DNA of 64,000 bases from Viscum album (Eukaryota; Streptophyta; Magnoliopsida; Santalales; Viscaceae). Where the stretch lies: positions 1,760,462,772-1,760,526,771 of the forward strand of contig OY728165.1 of NCBI GenBank assembly GCA_963277665.1, in the 5' to 3' direction. Below, piece by piece: positions 48,461 through 62,250 of this stretch. The notes beneath the pieces are model-generated. The model saw only the letters and a program-made list of their open reading frames with translations, was not told where the DNA came from and made no database searches. A program made the position numbers and the translations under genes. Numbering within the stretch: the stretch's first letter is position 1; the number at the start of each line of letters is the position of its first letter.

Positions 48461-50475
48461 GAGCCTCAACTCGAGATTTTGATCTTTGAATTTATCAATG
48501 CTTTGAATCTCTATAACCAGACCGTGGTCACTTGTTTTTGCTCGCAGTACCCACTAATAGATGTCTCTAATCGATTTGTTTTTTTCTTCTTGGGGACTTC
48601 ATGAATAGGTGAAAGTTGGTATCCTCAACAAGAGGCATATCATCATTCATTTTACATTGTTAAAATACATGATATATGTTTGTTTTGGTGCTCATATTTC
48701 ATGTGATGGTTATTAAATTCATCAATTTAAAGAACCAATAATATATATATGAATCAGGATTCTCTGAAAAATGCTCTGTGGGTATGATTTCCTTAGCCTC
48801 CACTCCCCATTCAGAACTCCTCTATTATATGTATTCTTGAAAATTTGGTTGTTAAATATATGTGTTCGGACATGAGAACCAGTGTTTCCTATCACCAATT
48901 ATCTATGTGTATCTATATTGATGTAAATGTCTCTAAACTACCAATTGAATGGAATTGGATCTCAGTTGGAGTGGAGTTTCAGAGGATGTAACTAGTTGTG
49001 TTAGTGTCTTGAACTCACTTTTATTCCCAATATATTCACATTGGACAGTTTTATTCTTCTTGATGGAGAGTTAAAATGAATATATAAGGATATATTTCAT
49101 ATGATACTTGTCAAGGATACCCAATGGACATGGAATGCTCTGGAGATGAAGAAGGTCGATAGTTTCATCATGTTTCTTCTGGGTCCGGATTCCTCGAAGC
49201 AGTGGAGGCTCCTCAGAATGTATCAAAGGATTCTCAACTGAACCCAAAAATATGTGATATTATCAACTATATGAAATAGTATTTGAACATTCCCTACTAT
49301 TTGGGTGTGGTTCTCAAAGGAGTTAAGAGGTCCACAAGAAGACATGTATGGATCTGGAAGTGAATGGAAAAAAGTAGAATGAGGTTAACTTGTAGGCCAA
49401 AACATTTTATCCTGTGACGTCTTAATCTGTATGATGCTTTAATAATTCAAAAAATAGATTTTATTGATGGTAATTGGTTAGGATCATGATCTTATGAAAG
49501 GGAATGAGATGGAGAACTACCTTGGTGTGGATCACTATATGGGTGGTGAGTCTTCTCATGTAGATAATGACATAGCTTCAAACTCATTTTCTGAGTCCCT
49601 GAAATTGGTAATTGTAGAGAACAATCGTAGATAATGTTCACAGAATGAAAATAACCCTATTAAGAATTTAGAAGGTGTTATCAAGCATTAATGGTGGAAT
49701 AACCCAGGACAGACAACTCTATCATACCTATTCCTCATGTAAATTGGTCTACATGTAATAGTAAACCATCATTAAATGAGTGAAAAGGTTCTCACAATTT
49801 TTTGAGTATTGTCACCTCTAAGAAGTATGAATCTCAATTATGTGTTTTTCAGGTGACCATTGAGGCCAATAATCCCCCCAGTAGTTGAGGATACAACATC
49901 TCATGGGGATTTTGGTGAGCTAAATATGGACCAGTAAGGGTAGAGGCTTCTTCATCTGGATGATGTGCAATAGGAGGAGGTTTCACATCCACTAGGCTAG
50001 CATCATAAGCAAGGATCCCTTTTTTATTCTTAATGTAAGTTATCATTATTGCTAAAAAACATAGATCTTCTTATGCACCCGTATAAATAAATGGAGGAAA
50101 ATATCCTAGATAATAGCACATCATAGGATGTGACAAAACAAATGACGAGAATATTTCATAGATTGATAACAAAAATGGGGAATGTTTAATGGATTGATAG
50201 GAAGAACCACATCTGTATTATAGGCTTCAACATGGAGAATATTAACATCGGAGAATACATGAAATCTTGGGACTTCTTGGTGAAACATTATGGTGACATC
50301 TTGAAGGACAACTCTATCACTTAGGTAGATTATATACCATGGATATAGTATATGGAGATTGATTCTAATGGGATTAAACTATTATTAAATTAATATTTAA
50401 TAACATTTTTTGTTTAAACGGTCTTTGTGTGAGGGTTCTCACTTTCCCTCTAAAAGGTTTTTGAAATAAAAAATG
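48461..50475. mobile_element. Unclassified 2-kb insertion in B right copy, possibly LINE-like
   Basis: It is absent from the left copy at the matching place (41216-41270). It is less AT-rich than its host repeat. Broken plus-strand frames around 49100-49680 are hydrophilic and Ser/Asn-rich; a stretch near 49290-49370 faintly resembles the end of plant LINE ORF1 proteins. The minus frame at 49849-50046 is not recognised. TGTTGT lies at both edges (48455-48460 and about 50481-50486) and could be a target-site duplication. Confidence 0.45.
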
Positions 50476-51120
50476 TTATATTGTTGTGGGAAATTGGTGG
50501 GGGATAACCCATCATCTAGTTGATTTATAATATATTATATTACATTGATGTGTTATTTTTTGAGAGATCCTTGGTGAGGCCGGGGTTTTGGATAACATAC
50601 CTTATTAGGTTTTATTTGGTTCAACTCCTTTCACATGGGTAAATTAGTATGCTCATTTCAACTGTGCCTGAGAGACATTGGGTTTTCTACTGAGAATATC
50701 GATATTCCCACCCCATGTGTATAATTGTTTTTCAAGATTATAAGAGGTCCATGTGAACATTGTTGGAAATTTATTGTCAATTTCTATATAGTTTCTTATA
50801 AGTTTTTTCATTAGTTATTATTATTTCGATCATTCATTTTGAGACCATTATATATACTAGTTTTTTTACAGGAATTGTGGCATGGTTTGTCTTTATTTCA
50901 TATTATTTCATGGAGTTGTTTTCAGTTTTTTATCCAATCCACATATATTGTTATCTAATAAGGGGTAATGAATCCCATATTGTGAGATTAAAACATTCTT
51001 AGTGATAGGATCCAACTCGGGGCCTACCAGAGGTGGTTCTTGGGGGTAAATATATCCATTTATTCATTACCATCATAGGAGGGTACCTATGGAGGGGGGA
51101 TAATTACACATTAACCCTAG

Positions 51121-52309
51121 TATGTCGATAGGGCACATGATACTGATTAGTTTGACCCTTTATAGGGTGTTGTTTATATGTTTTGTTTAGTTAATGTTTC
51201 AAAATAACCTATACAATGATCTCATATATATATATTCAAATGGAATTTCACTTCAACAACTATTGGTTGTTGTTATCCAATTTGATCAATCTATAAAATG
51301 TTTATATGTTACTATTCATTTAATTAGATCTAGACCGCATGGGGGTGATACTATATGTTGATGTCTAATGACTTTATGTTCCATTCATCTTTTACATTAC
51401 TATCCTAGTCTATAGGGTACCATTATTTTGGAGGATTCTTATTGAAGATTGATCCCTTCTAGGTCATATTAATAATTTTTATCCTCTTATATGACTTTAT
51501 ATGTTCATACTTTTGAGGGTTTTGACTAGTGGTATAGGGTGATATGTTTTAGTTCCCCTATTAAGAGTATTTATCAGTTAGGGAAAAGGGAGTATAAAGG
51601 CCCATTGTTTTCACTCACACACTTATATGTTACTGTTTCATTGAACTAAGGAATCCTAAAAGTGAGGTTGGCCCAAATTTTTGGTAGAATATTAATGTTG
51701 GGACCATAGTGGTATGATTGGTTGAGACTATTGTGGGGTAGGACCATATTTTTCTACAATATAAGAATGAAAATGCCGTTCATTTCTAATATAGTACATA
51801 CGGTTCCTGTGATTCATGATTTATTTTGATGGGAATGATTATTCAGGTACCTGACCTAGTAAATGAATAGTTTCAGATTTGAAAATTAGATTTAAAAAAA
51901 TATAGTTTTCTGATGGGATATCACAGATAAAATCATATCCGGATGTATGGATTCATATATTGATGTGGATTTGCAAAAGATTTTAAGATTATGTCACATA
52001 CATGTTGTGTATAAAATTTATCTACACATTTTGAAAGAAAACTCAATAGTTTGTGAGTCAGGTGATGATGGTATATGCTACTTACAAATGGTATCATTTA
52101 AATGGTAATGTCGAGAGTTGATGTGTGAGAACCTAGGAATGATGGTTACTTATAAATGATATGATTATGGTTTATCCTATTTGACAATAAAAATGAAAAG
52201 GTATCTCTATACTCTAGAAGACATCAATATAATATTGAGTTCCTGAAGGTAGTTAACCCATGGTTGGACCAGGAAACACATTTACAACGGATTTGGCGTC
52301 AAGAGTGTA
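51121..52309. other. Intergenic stretch without recognisable feature
   Basis: Moderately AT-rich, no open frame of interest and no clear match to B left copy or to C1. It may be the unaligned end of the B element or a separate old insertion. Confidence 0.4.
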
Positions 52310-52394
52310 TCACCCATCAATGTTTATGAAATATATTTTCAAATAGTTTTATTTCATTTATATGATGTATTGCATGATGCATCATATTAATCAT

Positions 52395-52437
52395 TTGTTG
52401 CGTGGAACATCAGATTTGCTGGAATTACACGCAACAA
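52395..52437. other. Inverted repeat with 10-base perfect arms
   Basis: TTGTTGCGTG (52395-52404) and CACGCAACAA (52428-52437), with a 23-base spacer, at the start of C1. The arms are absent from the matching place in C2. Confidence 0.8.
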
Positions 52438-54247
52438 TTAGTTTCTACAAAACAACATTTTTATAAAAAAAATATTTAAAACTAGGACATTATAACCATG
52501 TCTTTATAATTTCGGGTATGAATATGATAAACATAATTCTGAATTTATTGTTTACACAAGTAATCCCATTTATAAGAAATAATTTTAATGGTCATAAGTG
52601 TGTTTTAAACAAATAAATTAAAAAACAAACAATTTTTATTATATTAAATATATATGTATACATATATATTTATTTAGTATTTTTTCACTCATCTTATGTG
52701 ATTATAGACTGTATAGACTAAAAAACCAATTTTACTCCTAAAAAATTTATTTCTTCTAAAAAGGTAGTTTCTTTCATTTTAAGAGATAACCATTTTTAAA
52801 TTTATGTTTTGAAAATTTTATAATTATTATAAGAAAAAAATTAACATATTATATCAATAAATGATATAAAAATTAACTTTTATTAATTTTTTTTATTTTT
52901 ATGATACATTTCATGTTTTGAGGAATATGTAGAATAGAGAATTTTGATAGATAATTTATTTTTCATCAAAAATATTTATTTTTGTAATTTATAATTTTAG
53001 AAGAATTAAATGTATATATACATTGTTTTTTAACATTTCGTCCAAATTTTGAAATGGTAATCATTTTAAAATTTAATTTCAATATAAAAACATTTTAATA
53101 TTTATATGTTCTCACATTAAAACAATTTTTTTTCATTGAAGAAATGGGATAAATTTAAAATTCATTTTTGAAAATAATGAATTTTTAATTTTCCAAAATC
53201 GATTCAATAATATGAATCTCGAGGTAACGAATATTTTAATATGACCATTTTATTTTTAATTAATATTAATTGTAATAATGTGATTTATTATTACCACAAT
53301 TAATGGTAAATTAGGTAAATTGAGGGAGAAAATATTATTATAAATTTAAAACAACATCACTAACACATAAAGAAATATTTATATATGAAATTATTTATAA
53401 CCATGACACATAATATTATATATTTATTAAGTTAATATGAAGTATTCCATTATGAAAATAGGATATTATTAAAATATAATTGTTAAAGAATGGTGCACTC
53501 TTTCACTTAAGAACTGTGATAATTTTAATATGTTGGTAACTAGATGATACAGTCAACTATGTATATTCATTATAAATCTACGATTTTTACCTAAATCATG
53601 GAATTTTATTTTTATTAATCATTAAAAAAGTTGTGAAAATAAATAAATACACAATGATGATGGAATAGTTATTCAATCTATGAAATAAATAACAAAATTA
53701 TATTATTAATACAAAAATAATATATTTTTTTGTAATTATGGTGGTCCACATATTTTATAGGTTTATATGACATGTTATTATTTTCCTAAATTAATTATTT
53801 TGAATATATATTTGTGTATGGGTTTTCATAAAGTCAATTTTACGAATAGTGTCATCTTAGCATTAATGATATTTTATGAATATAACATTTTCTTAAATTA
53901 ATTAAAAATTATAAATATTATTAAAAAAGACAAGGTGATGTGATATGGTTTACAATATCTTATTTTTTCCATTTATGGTTTAATTAGTGCAATTAATGTA
54001 AAAAATATCCCCCTTGAATTTAGAAAATGTGGTCATTGATGTTAAAATTAAAATAGGATAACAAATGGTTTATAAAAATGTTAAACATTAAAGTTACCAA
54101 AAATCATTTTGAAAATATATTATTTTATGGTCTTAAATAATACCATAAATTATATTTAATTTAATTTTCATTTCATGTATTTTTATTGACATTGAATTAA
54201 ATATAATTTAATTATTTGAGAAATTTCAAAAGTTCCTTGCACAATTA

Positions 54248-54257
54248 TTATAAAATA
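54248..54257 (+). promoter_or_regulatory. LTR TATA box in C1
   Basis: TTATAAAATA followed by ACAACTCCTCCCTCATCCC; the same layout as in C2 and as on the minus strand in LTR M. Confidence 0.5.
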
Positions 54258-56800
54258 ACAACTCCTCCCTCATCCCATTTCAACTCATATAGCTTTATAT
54301 ATTGACCAACATATAATAAATTCACTTATTAAAATATATATATACATTCTATAGGTAATGTTATTCATAAAGGAAAAACTATATATTTCATAATAGGAGA
54401 TACAAAGGATCCTTTTCCAGGAAGAGGTAATATATCAAACTAATCAATCGATTTTGATACTATTCAGTAAATCCTATAATTATTATATATATATATAATA
54501 AAATAAACTTCATTATCATAAATTTGATGAAATTGTATTATGATTATTAAAAAACCATTATACATCCCATTTCCAATCAAAAAATAAATGATCGTATCAT
54601 TAATGCATATATAAAACATACTGTCTCTATATAGTGATACTATTAAATTTACATCACTAACATTTGTGAGGGGGAATAATTATGGGTTTAATTTTTGTAT
54701 ATTATATATATTAAATAATTATAATTATTCAATTATGATAAAATACCTATATTTTCCAACCTAATCTTTTGCGATATGATACTGTCAGTCATGCATATGT
54801 ATGGATTACTATATCCATGAGGTGATGTTAATTGTTTCACATTTATATATCACATGTATAGTATTGAGGTTTCATTTAATGAATATATATGATAAATATA
54901 TATGACAAAAAATAATTCTATAATTATAATATCTCATATTGTTTTTATTATACAGATATGAAAAGAAAATTGCAACAAAGTTCATGCGTATTTATGTTAT
55001 ACCATCTCATTGAAAGATGAATTTCATTTATTATATCAATTTTGTATTCAACATGAATAAATATGTAATGAATAAATATATATATGATATTTATTTCAAG
55101 TTAATAACTATACATATCATTAAATGATTTTATATATATGAGTACCATAGATAACAATTCAAAATTAGAACGAAAAGTATAATAGTTTTTACCTAGATCA
55201 TAACATTTACAAGGATTTATTAATAATTGAGTAATATAAAGTCTTAATTATAACATAAATTTTATTATATATACTAATATAGTACTATGAATGATGTATA
55301 ATAAAATAATAATCTATATACAAAAGGTTTTAATATATACTAAGGAAGAAAAAACATATGGTAATGGAATGTAATCTCATATTATTTATCATTAACCTAC
55401 TAGACATATTCACCCATAGTTTATTTTATGTTTTGTATATACTAAAGTATAATATGTTATAACATGTATTTTTTTATTTAATTATATTATATTTTTCAAT
55501 TGAAATTATTATTTTTGGATATCATGATTCAAATGTACCTCAAGCATTAAGGGTTTTCTATCTCACTTGTATTTACATGGGTCACATGCCTTATTGAATA
55601 CATATTTCACATATGTGGTGTATATACTTCCCAAAAATTACTATTATGAATTTTATTATAAGTATTATCATATTTTAATTTCCATACAATTTTATTTCAT
55701 TCACGGGGAACATGATTCTAGTGATTAAAAATTTGTAAAAATATATTTCACTCTCTCAAGAAAATTTATTATTGTTTTGTTTTAATTCAAAATTAGTGAA
55801 TATTTATCACCACATCCATGTTTTCTGAAAAAAAATTTAAAAAATAATTTATACTATTCTTCCATGAATATTTAATTTTATTTATACTCATGGTTTACAT
55901 TTTAGTAAATCATTTGAAGATAATATTTTTATTTTCAAATGATGTACTTTGTGACTTTTCTGGAAAATGTAAGAAATGAATTTTTTAAACCTATATGACA
56001 TGAATTTTTTTTTTCATAATGAAACCATAATTCCTTGAATATTACTTTAAAATATAATTTTTTATTTTAAAATAAAGTTGTTTCCATTAATATTACATTA
56101 CTTCAGAAAATGTGATTTCATCAATGAAATGATATTTTACACATGAAATATTTCATTTAATCATTCAAAACCATATTCCATCTACGATAACATTATTTGA
56201 TGTTATTGATAATTTAATATGGATACAAACCAATGATACAATTATTATTTTAAATATTATTAGTTAATATTAATTATGTAATAAATGTTATGATACCTAT
56301 TTAATTTACATGGGTATGGTTATGTTGGTGTGTTTAGGAAACTCATTTATTTACATGGGTTCTGATAAAAATATTGATTTATATTCATAGAGAACACAGA
56401 TAACATGTTTTAATTATGTGATGGGTGGAAAATATATATCTATCGAATTGTTTTGGTTATGAATTATATAAAATGATATAACTATGGGGAAGAATTCAAT
56501 GTGTTTGATTAGTGATGTGAAACAAGTTGATTTCATGACATGTTAATGGGAAATAGGTGGTATGGCATGATATGAGAGCCATGGTAGTTTACTATAACAT
56601 ATGAATTTTTTTTCTATACATCTGGTTATACCACAAACACACAAAAATATATATATATATATGACATGAGAATATGGATCATTAATGGGTTATTATGATG
56701 TTTCATTCTTATGGTTCATGTTAATGTTTAATCCCAAAAATCATGTTTCTGATGATCCTTGAAATGTGATGATAACTAGAGTAATGAATACTAAGATCAT

Positions 56801-57849
56801 GCATACCCGGTTTTCATTAGATATGATAAAAAAATTGGTACTATAAAAAAATCTAAAACCCCCAGGAAATATAGGAATGATTTTTTGAGAATTCTATTAA
56901 TGAATTCCATGGATGAAAGATATTCAGTTCCATTTTTATATTATTTTTTTGATTAAATAACCAAATGGATTTCATAGAGGAAGATGTAAATGTTTTTCTA
57001 GTTGATTAGAGTCATAAAGTGAATATAAATGCAATGGAAAATTTAAAAGCTTATTTTTTGAAATGGATGGGAATATTTTAATTCTTAAATTTTAATCATA
57101 TTATAAATGATCAAAATGTTGAAATAATTGGAATTAAAAAGTGAAATTTCATATGGTGTATGCTCGTAATGATATGTAGGAATGTTGTTAAACTAATTGT
57201 TACATTGATGTTGATGATGAGAGTACATGTGAAATGTGAATGGATTTAGGTATTAAGTAATTAGATGAGGTATCCATGTTAATTTATTAATTATACGGTT
57301 AAATAATTAATGTGATTATTTTGGATTACAATAATTATGTTATATTAATTATGAAATATATATGTTCTTAAGGCCATAAAATTTCGACATTATTTGTTTT
57401 AGAAAGAGATAATGAATAAGTTGATAACGGTAAATCTGGTGGATGATATAGTGACTGAAAAATCGAATAAAATCAAGTTAGTATATACTATTCGGTATAT
57501 TATTCTTCATTAGAAAAATTATTTGAAAAAAATTTATCATTGTACCGTGATTTTAGATGAATCAAAAGGACATATAAATCCTTAAAATATAATCTTTTTC
57601 TCTGATTAGACTTATAATGACCATGTTCTCAATCAATCTCTTTCAAAACATCATTTTTGTAAATATATTTTATGTCCATGTTCTCACATGTCAAATATAT
57701 CATCCTCTATGTTATAATTATTATGAGTTACCTTTAGAAACAGTTATGTTCCTAACCTTCCATTTTTAGAAGGTCTCATAGTATTTACTTTTATGGCATA
57801 GGTTTTTTAGAGTGAAACAATCAAGAATTAAACCCTTTATAACCCCCAA
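56801..57849. other. Spacer between C1 and C2
   Basis: About 1 kb of AT-rich DNA without gag or pol motifs. If C1 and C2 are the LTRs of one element, this is what remains of its interior. No feature beyond that. Confidence 0.4.
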
Positions 57850-60800
57850 ATAATTTCAATGGTGAAATTAATTTCATAGGGGTATAATTTAATACCCATA
57901 TATTTTTAATATATATATTTAAATATTTTAATTTATTTTATTCATTGTATTTCACGCTGCATCATACTAATATTTGGTTAAATGCAATACTAAGTCATCT
58001 TGAGTCGCAAAAAACAATGGGATTATGTAAAACTTTATTTTCATATATTAAATATTTATACAAAAAATCTATAACTATGTTTTTAGAATTATCGTTCTGA
58101 AAAAGACTAACTAAATTATGAAAGTATTTTTTATACATATAAATCTATAATTATGGAAATCATTTTGATGCACACAGGTGTGTTTGATACAAAAAAATCA
58201 AAAAATACCCCATTATGGATTATATTAATTAAATATTAATATAATAAATTGTAAAATTTATCTTAATTGTTTTCTAGAAAGGATACGAGAAAAAAATAAA
58301 ATTTTACTCATAAAATAACTATTTTTCTAGAAGGTCATATTCCCATTTTAATGGAGAAACCATTTTGAAAATATATTTACAAAATTTTAAAAAATTTATA
58401 TCATAAAAATATAATTTTTATTATAAATTTTTATATTAATAATTATTTGGGATTAATTTTTTGTATTTTCCTTATAAGTTCTATGTTTCAATGAATAGTG
58501 AAAATTAAGGAAATTTAATTGAAAACAAAATTTTCATCATTATAATTTATTGTGATAAATTATATTTTTGATTAATTTTAATGTAATATTTGATTAATTT
58601 ATTATCATTACATCCAATAAAGGTTATTGTTATAACATTAACATTGAAATAAGAAAAAAAACATTTCATTATTTGGATAGTTTTTTCATTTAAAACTTGT
58701 TTTCCCATTTCGTCAATGAGATTGATTTTAAATTAAATTCATCAAATTATGTTTCTTATTTTTTTAAAAATCGATTCCATGTTTTAAATTAGAAATTTAA
58801 AAAACTATAAATACTTTATTTTCATTTTTTACAATATGTATAATATCGTTATTTTTTTTAATCTGATAATCAATAAATAAGATAAATTGAGGGAGAAAAT
58901 AATATTATATATATTATATAACAAACCTACAACATTCAAATTTTTAAATGTATAAAATTTCTTTTTCCCTCACGATATATGGTTCAATGTTGAATATTTT
59001 AATAGAAACCTATCGGTGATAACAACTTGGATATTATTTAAAGAAATAGTGGGAAAAAATGTCACACACATACTTTTAATAAGAATAACATTTTTATTTT
59101 GTGGTTGAATAGAAGATATTTTAGAATTTGATTATTTTTATGAAATATAATAGTTTTACTAAGATCATGTGATTTTATTTTTAATTTTTTGTGAAAAATT
59201 AATTATTAAAAATAATTACACAATGGTGAGGTAGTAATTATTATATTACTGATATAATAAATTAAATGATATTTAAAAAAAATTGAATCAATGAAGGTTA
59301 TAAACGGTTTTTATAAGTTAACATGACATATTAAAATTTAATGGAGATTAGATATGGTACAAAATATTATTAATTGACCTTATATGTTTTATTTTATCCA
59401 TTATATTTAAAACCTACTCCTTTGAAAATTGAATTTGTTTACCATTGTTAAAATTTAAATAGGATAAAAGTAGTTCAAAAAAATTACCAGAATTTATATA
59501 AAAACTTGTTTAAAATATTTCTGTTGATGGTTTTACAACCTATCACACATTATATTATAATTCCTTTCCATTTTTAGGTTTTTTATTGATATTTATATTA
59601 TTAGGATTTTTTCATTTGAGAAATCAATGTTCTCCTAACATTCCTTATAAAATAAACCCTCCTCCCTCACCCCCTTTCGTTTCATTAATCCTTATATAGT
59701 GTAAAAAGTATTTAAATTTTTATTCACCACCTCCCAATGCACATTATAGCAGTTTTTTCCAAAACGACAAACTATAGAGTTAATTAGTAGAGATATAAAG
59801 GTGGCGTTTCATTAAAGTGGTAATCGGTCTAACTGATCACTATATTTTTATACAATTCTATACCTATATTTAATATATTATATATATCAAAAATATATAT
59901 TGATCCTAGAAAGGATTAAATATTATTATTATTACGAACATGCAATTATACACCACCTTCTCATTAAATAATAAATGAAATATCACTCATGAAAAAGTAC
60001 GAATTACCATCTCCACATTGCAATACAATTAATCTCCATCACCATATTTTATGAGATTTTGTTATGATTGGTTCAATTTTTATATATTATATTTATGACA
60101 TTATTATTATTATTTAATGATAATTTCATATTCAGCTTTTTTCAACCTAATATTTTGTAAAATGATATTTTTCTCTTACATAGATACAAATTACCCATAT
60201 CCACGATGCGATGTGAATCATTTCTCATATATATATCACATGGGTTGTATTATTGAATAATTAAATGAATATATGTGATATATGTAACATAATTAATTAT
60301 TCTGGAATAATAATATATAGAATAATTTTATTTATTTCATTATTACAAAAAAATTAAAACATTTTTCATGTGTATGTACATCCTACCATCACCATGAATA
60401 GTATATTTTATTTTAATATATAACTTTTATTAATCATAGTGAATATGTATATAATGAATATATATTATATTTATTTAATTTTCTACATCCTAGAGATTAT
60501 TAAATCATGATCTATATAACAAAAATATGGATAACATGAAAAATATGGGTGAAAAACATTACAGTTATTCCCCGAAACATAACATTAACAATTAAATGTT
60601 AATGAGAGAGTAATATAAAGGAATAATTAAATAATATAATGTTTTATATAAATTAATATCGTAATGTATTATATCTATAAAACAATTATATTTTTTATTA
60701 TATAGGTTTCAAAGTATATGAGGGATGTCAAGACATAAAGTAAGGGGAATTCATCACACATTTTATATCGACAAGATAAATGCCATATTCACCACATTAT

Positions 60801-62250
60801 TTATATTATGTTGTGTATATAATGACCTATAAAATTCATATCGTTAATATCAAATAATTTCAGGATATTATGACTTTCAATTGATATTATTCTTTCATGG
60901 ATCGCATGATTGAAATGTTACTCAACAAGTAAGGGAATTATTCTAAATTTTATTCTATGAGTCAAATTCCTTATACACTACATAGTTATTTCTATTTGGT
61001 CTAAGAATTAATTTTATAATTAATTTTATGATTATTATGTTGTTTTCATGTTGACATAATTTTCTTTCTTTTGTGGTACGTATAAATCTATTGAATATAA
61101 GGATGTATGGTTTTATATCAAAATCTCTTCAAATTCGGGAATAATAAATTTTAAATATTCATTGGGAAGTAGATATATCCACATCTATTTTTATAGAAAT
61201 TATTTCAAAACATATTTTCAAAATTATCATATTAATATTTAAATAGATTTTTACCCATGTTTTAATTATTATTAGAAGGTTTTAATGGATGTTTTTTATA
61301 ATTTCTTTAATGAGGAACATTGTCACTTCTTGGGAAGAATTATGAACTAAATATTTTTTTGACATATATGGCATGAGTGGATATCACTTCATTCATGAAT
61401 CAATAAATCATTGAGGGTTTCCTTAAATTACAATAAATTTCTTCTCATATAAATATTTTTCCCATAATTTTTTGTGGATCTTTATGAAAATAATTCAATA
61501 AATTAAAAAATATTATCCTCAATAAATATTTCATGTAATTATTAAAAACCATTTTAATATACGGTAATATTATTTTATTGTTATTCATGCTTTAATAGGG
61601 ATCGTTGTAAATGATTACATTATTATTACTTCTACTAAGGTTTATTGTTTATGATGGAATGGATCTTCTGATACATATTTATTTCCCATGAATAAGGTTA
61701 TTGTTTAGACTTTATGAAACTCATGTCATTAAATGGGTTCTGATGTGATGAATAATTTATCATACCATCACACACATATGTATTGTTTTAATTATTTGAT
61801 GGGTGGGAACTATATATCACACCAATTCATTGGGTAATGAATCATATCTCATGAGATATTTAAGACAAACTGGTCGTGTTTCGAGATATGTGATAGTAAA
61901 CAAGTTGATGTGCTTGATCCATTATAGGAAACAGTTGGTAAGGTCTGATCTTAGAGTATCTCTAATTTAACCTCAAATATTAAATTATTTTCTATACTAT
62001 TGTTGATTAAAAAAACATTTTTAACATGAACATATAGTTTAATAATGTGTTATGATGGTGTATCTTTTTTATGGTTCATTTAACTTTTTTTTTCTGTAAC
62101 TCATTGTTATCATCCATGAATGGATGGGTATGAACAATATATGTTATAATAATGATAAAATACCAATATTATAATATATTTAACATTCATAAGATATTAA
62201 ATTGATATCATCAATGTGTTCAATTACTAAGATTACATGTCCAACCTTTA
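57850..62250 (+). mobile_element. Plus-strand LTR-like copy C2
   Basis: Second copy of C1, offset 5.57 kb at the left end and 5.38 kb further right because of indels. CCTCCCTCACCCCC after the TATA is kept. No coding sequence; the right edge is estimated. Confidence 0.6.
59645..59654 (+). promoter_or_regulatory. LTR TATA box in C2
   Basis: TTATAAAATA followed by AACCCTCCTCCCTCACCCC, aligned with the C1 box. Confidence 0.5.

Larger units (their letters stand above)
46600..51120 (+). mobile_element. Family B long repeat, right copy (probable 3' LTR), interrupted
   Basis: It matches the left copy in two blocks, about 47270-48460 and 50480-51110, separated by about 2 kb of unrelated DNA. The left edge is not sharp; text at 46600-47270 may be U3. 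The open frame at 48062-48268 lies in the LTR and is not recognised. Confidence 0.55.
52310..56800 (+). mobile_element. Plus-strand LTR-like copy C1
   Basis: It aligns with C2 over most of its length: GCATCATATTAAT (52381) with GCATCATACTAAT (57958), promoter region 54248 with 59645, GTTTTAATTATGTGATGGGTGG (56408) with 61784. GTTCATGCGTAT..TTTCATTT (54979) is the reverse complement pattern of the GCATGAAC block in LTR M (32670) and LTR A (5953), so C belongs to the same LTR family in the opposite orientation. No coding sequence. Confidence 0.6.
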
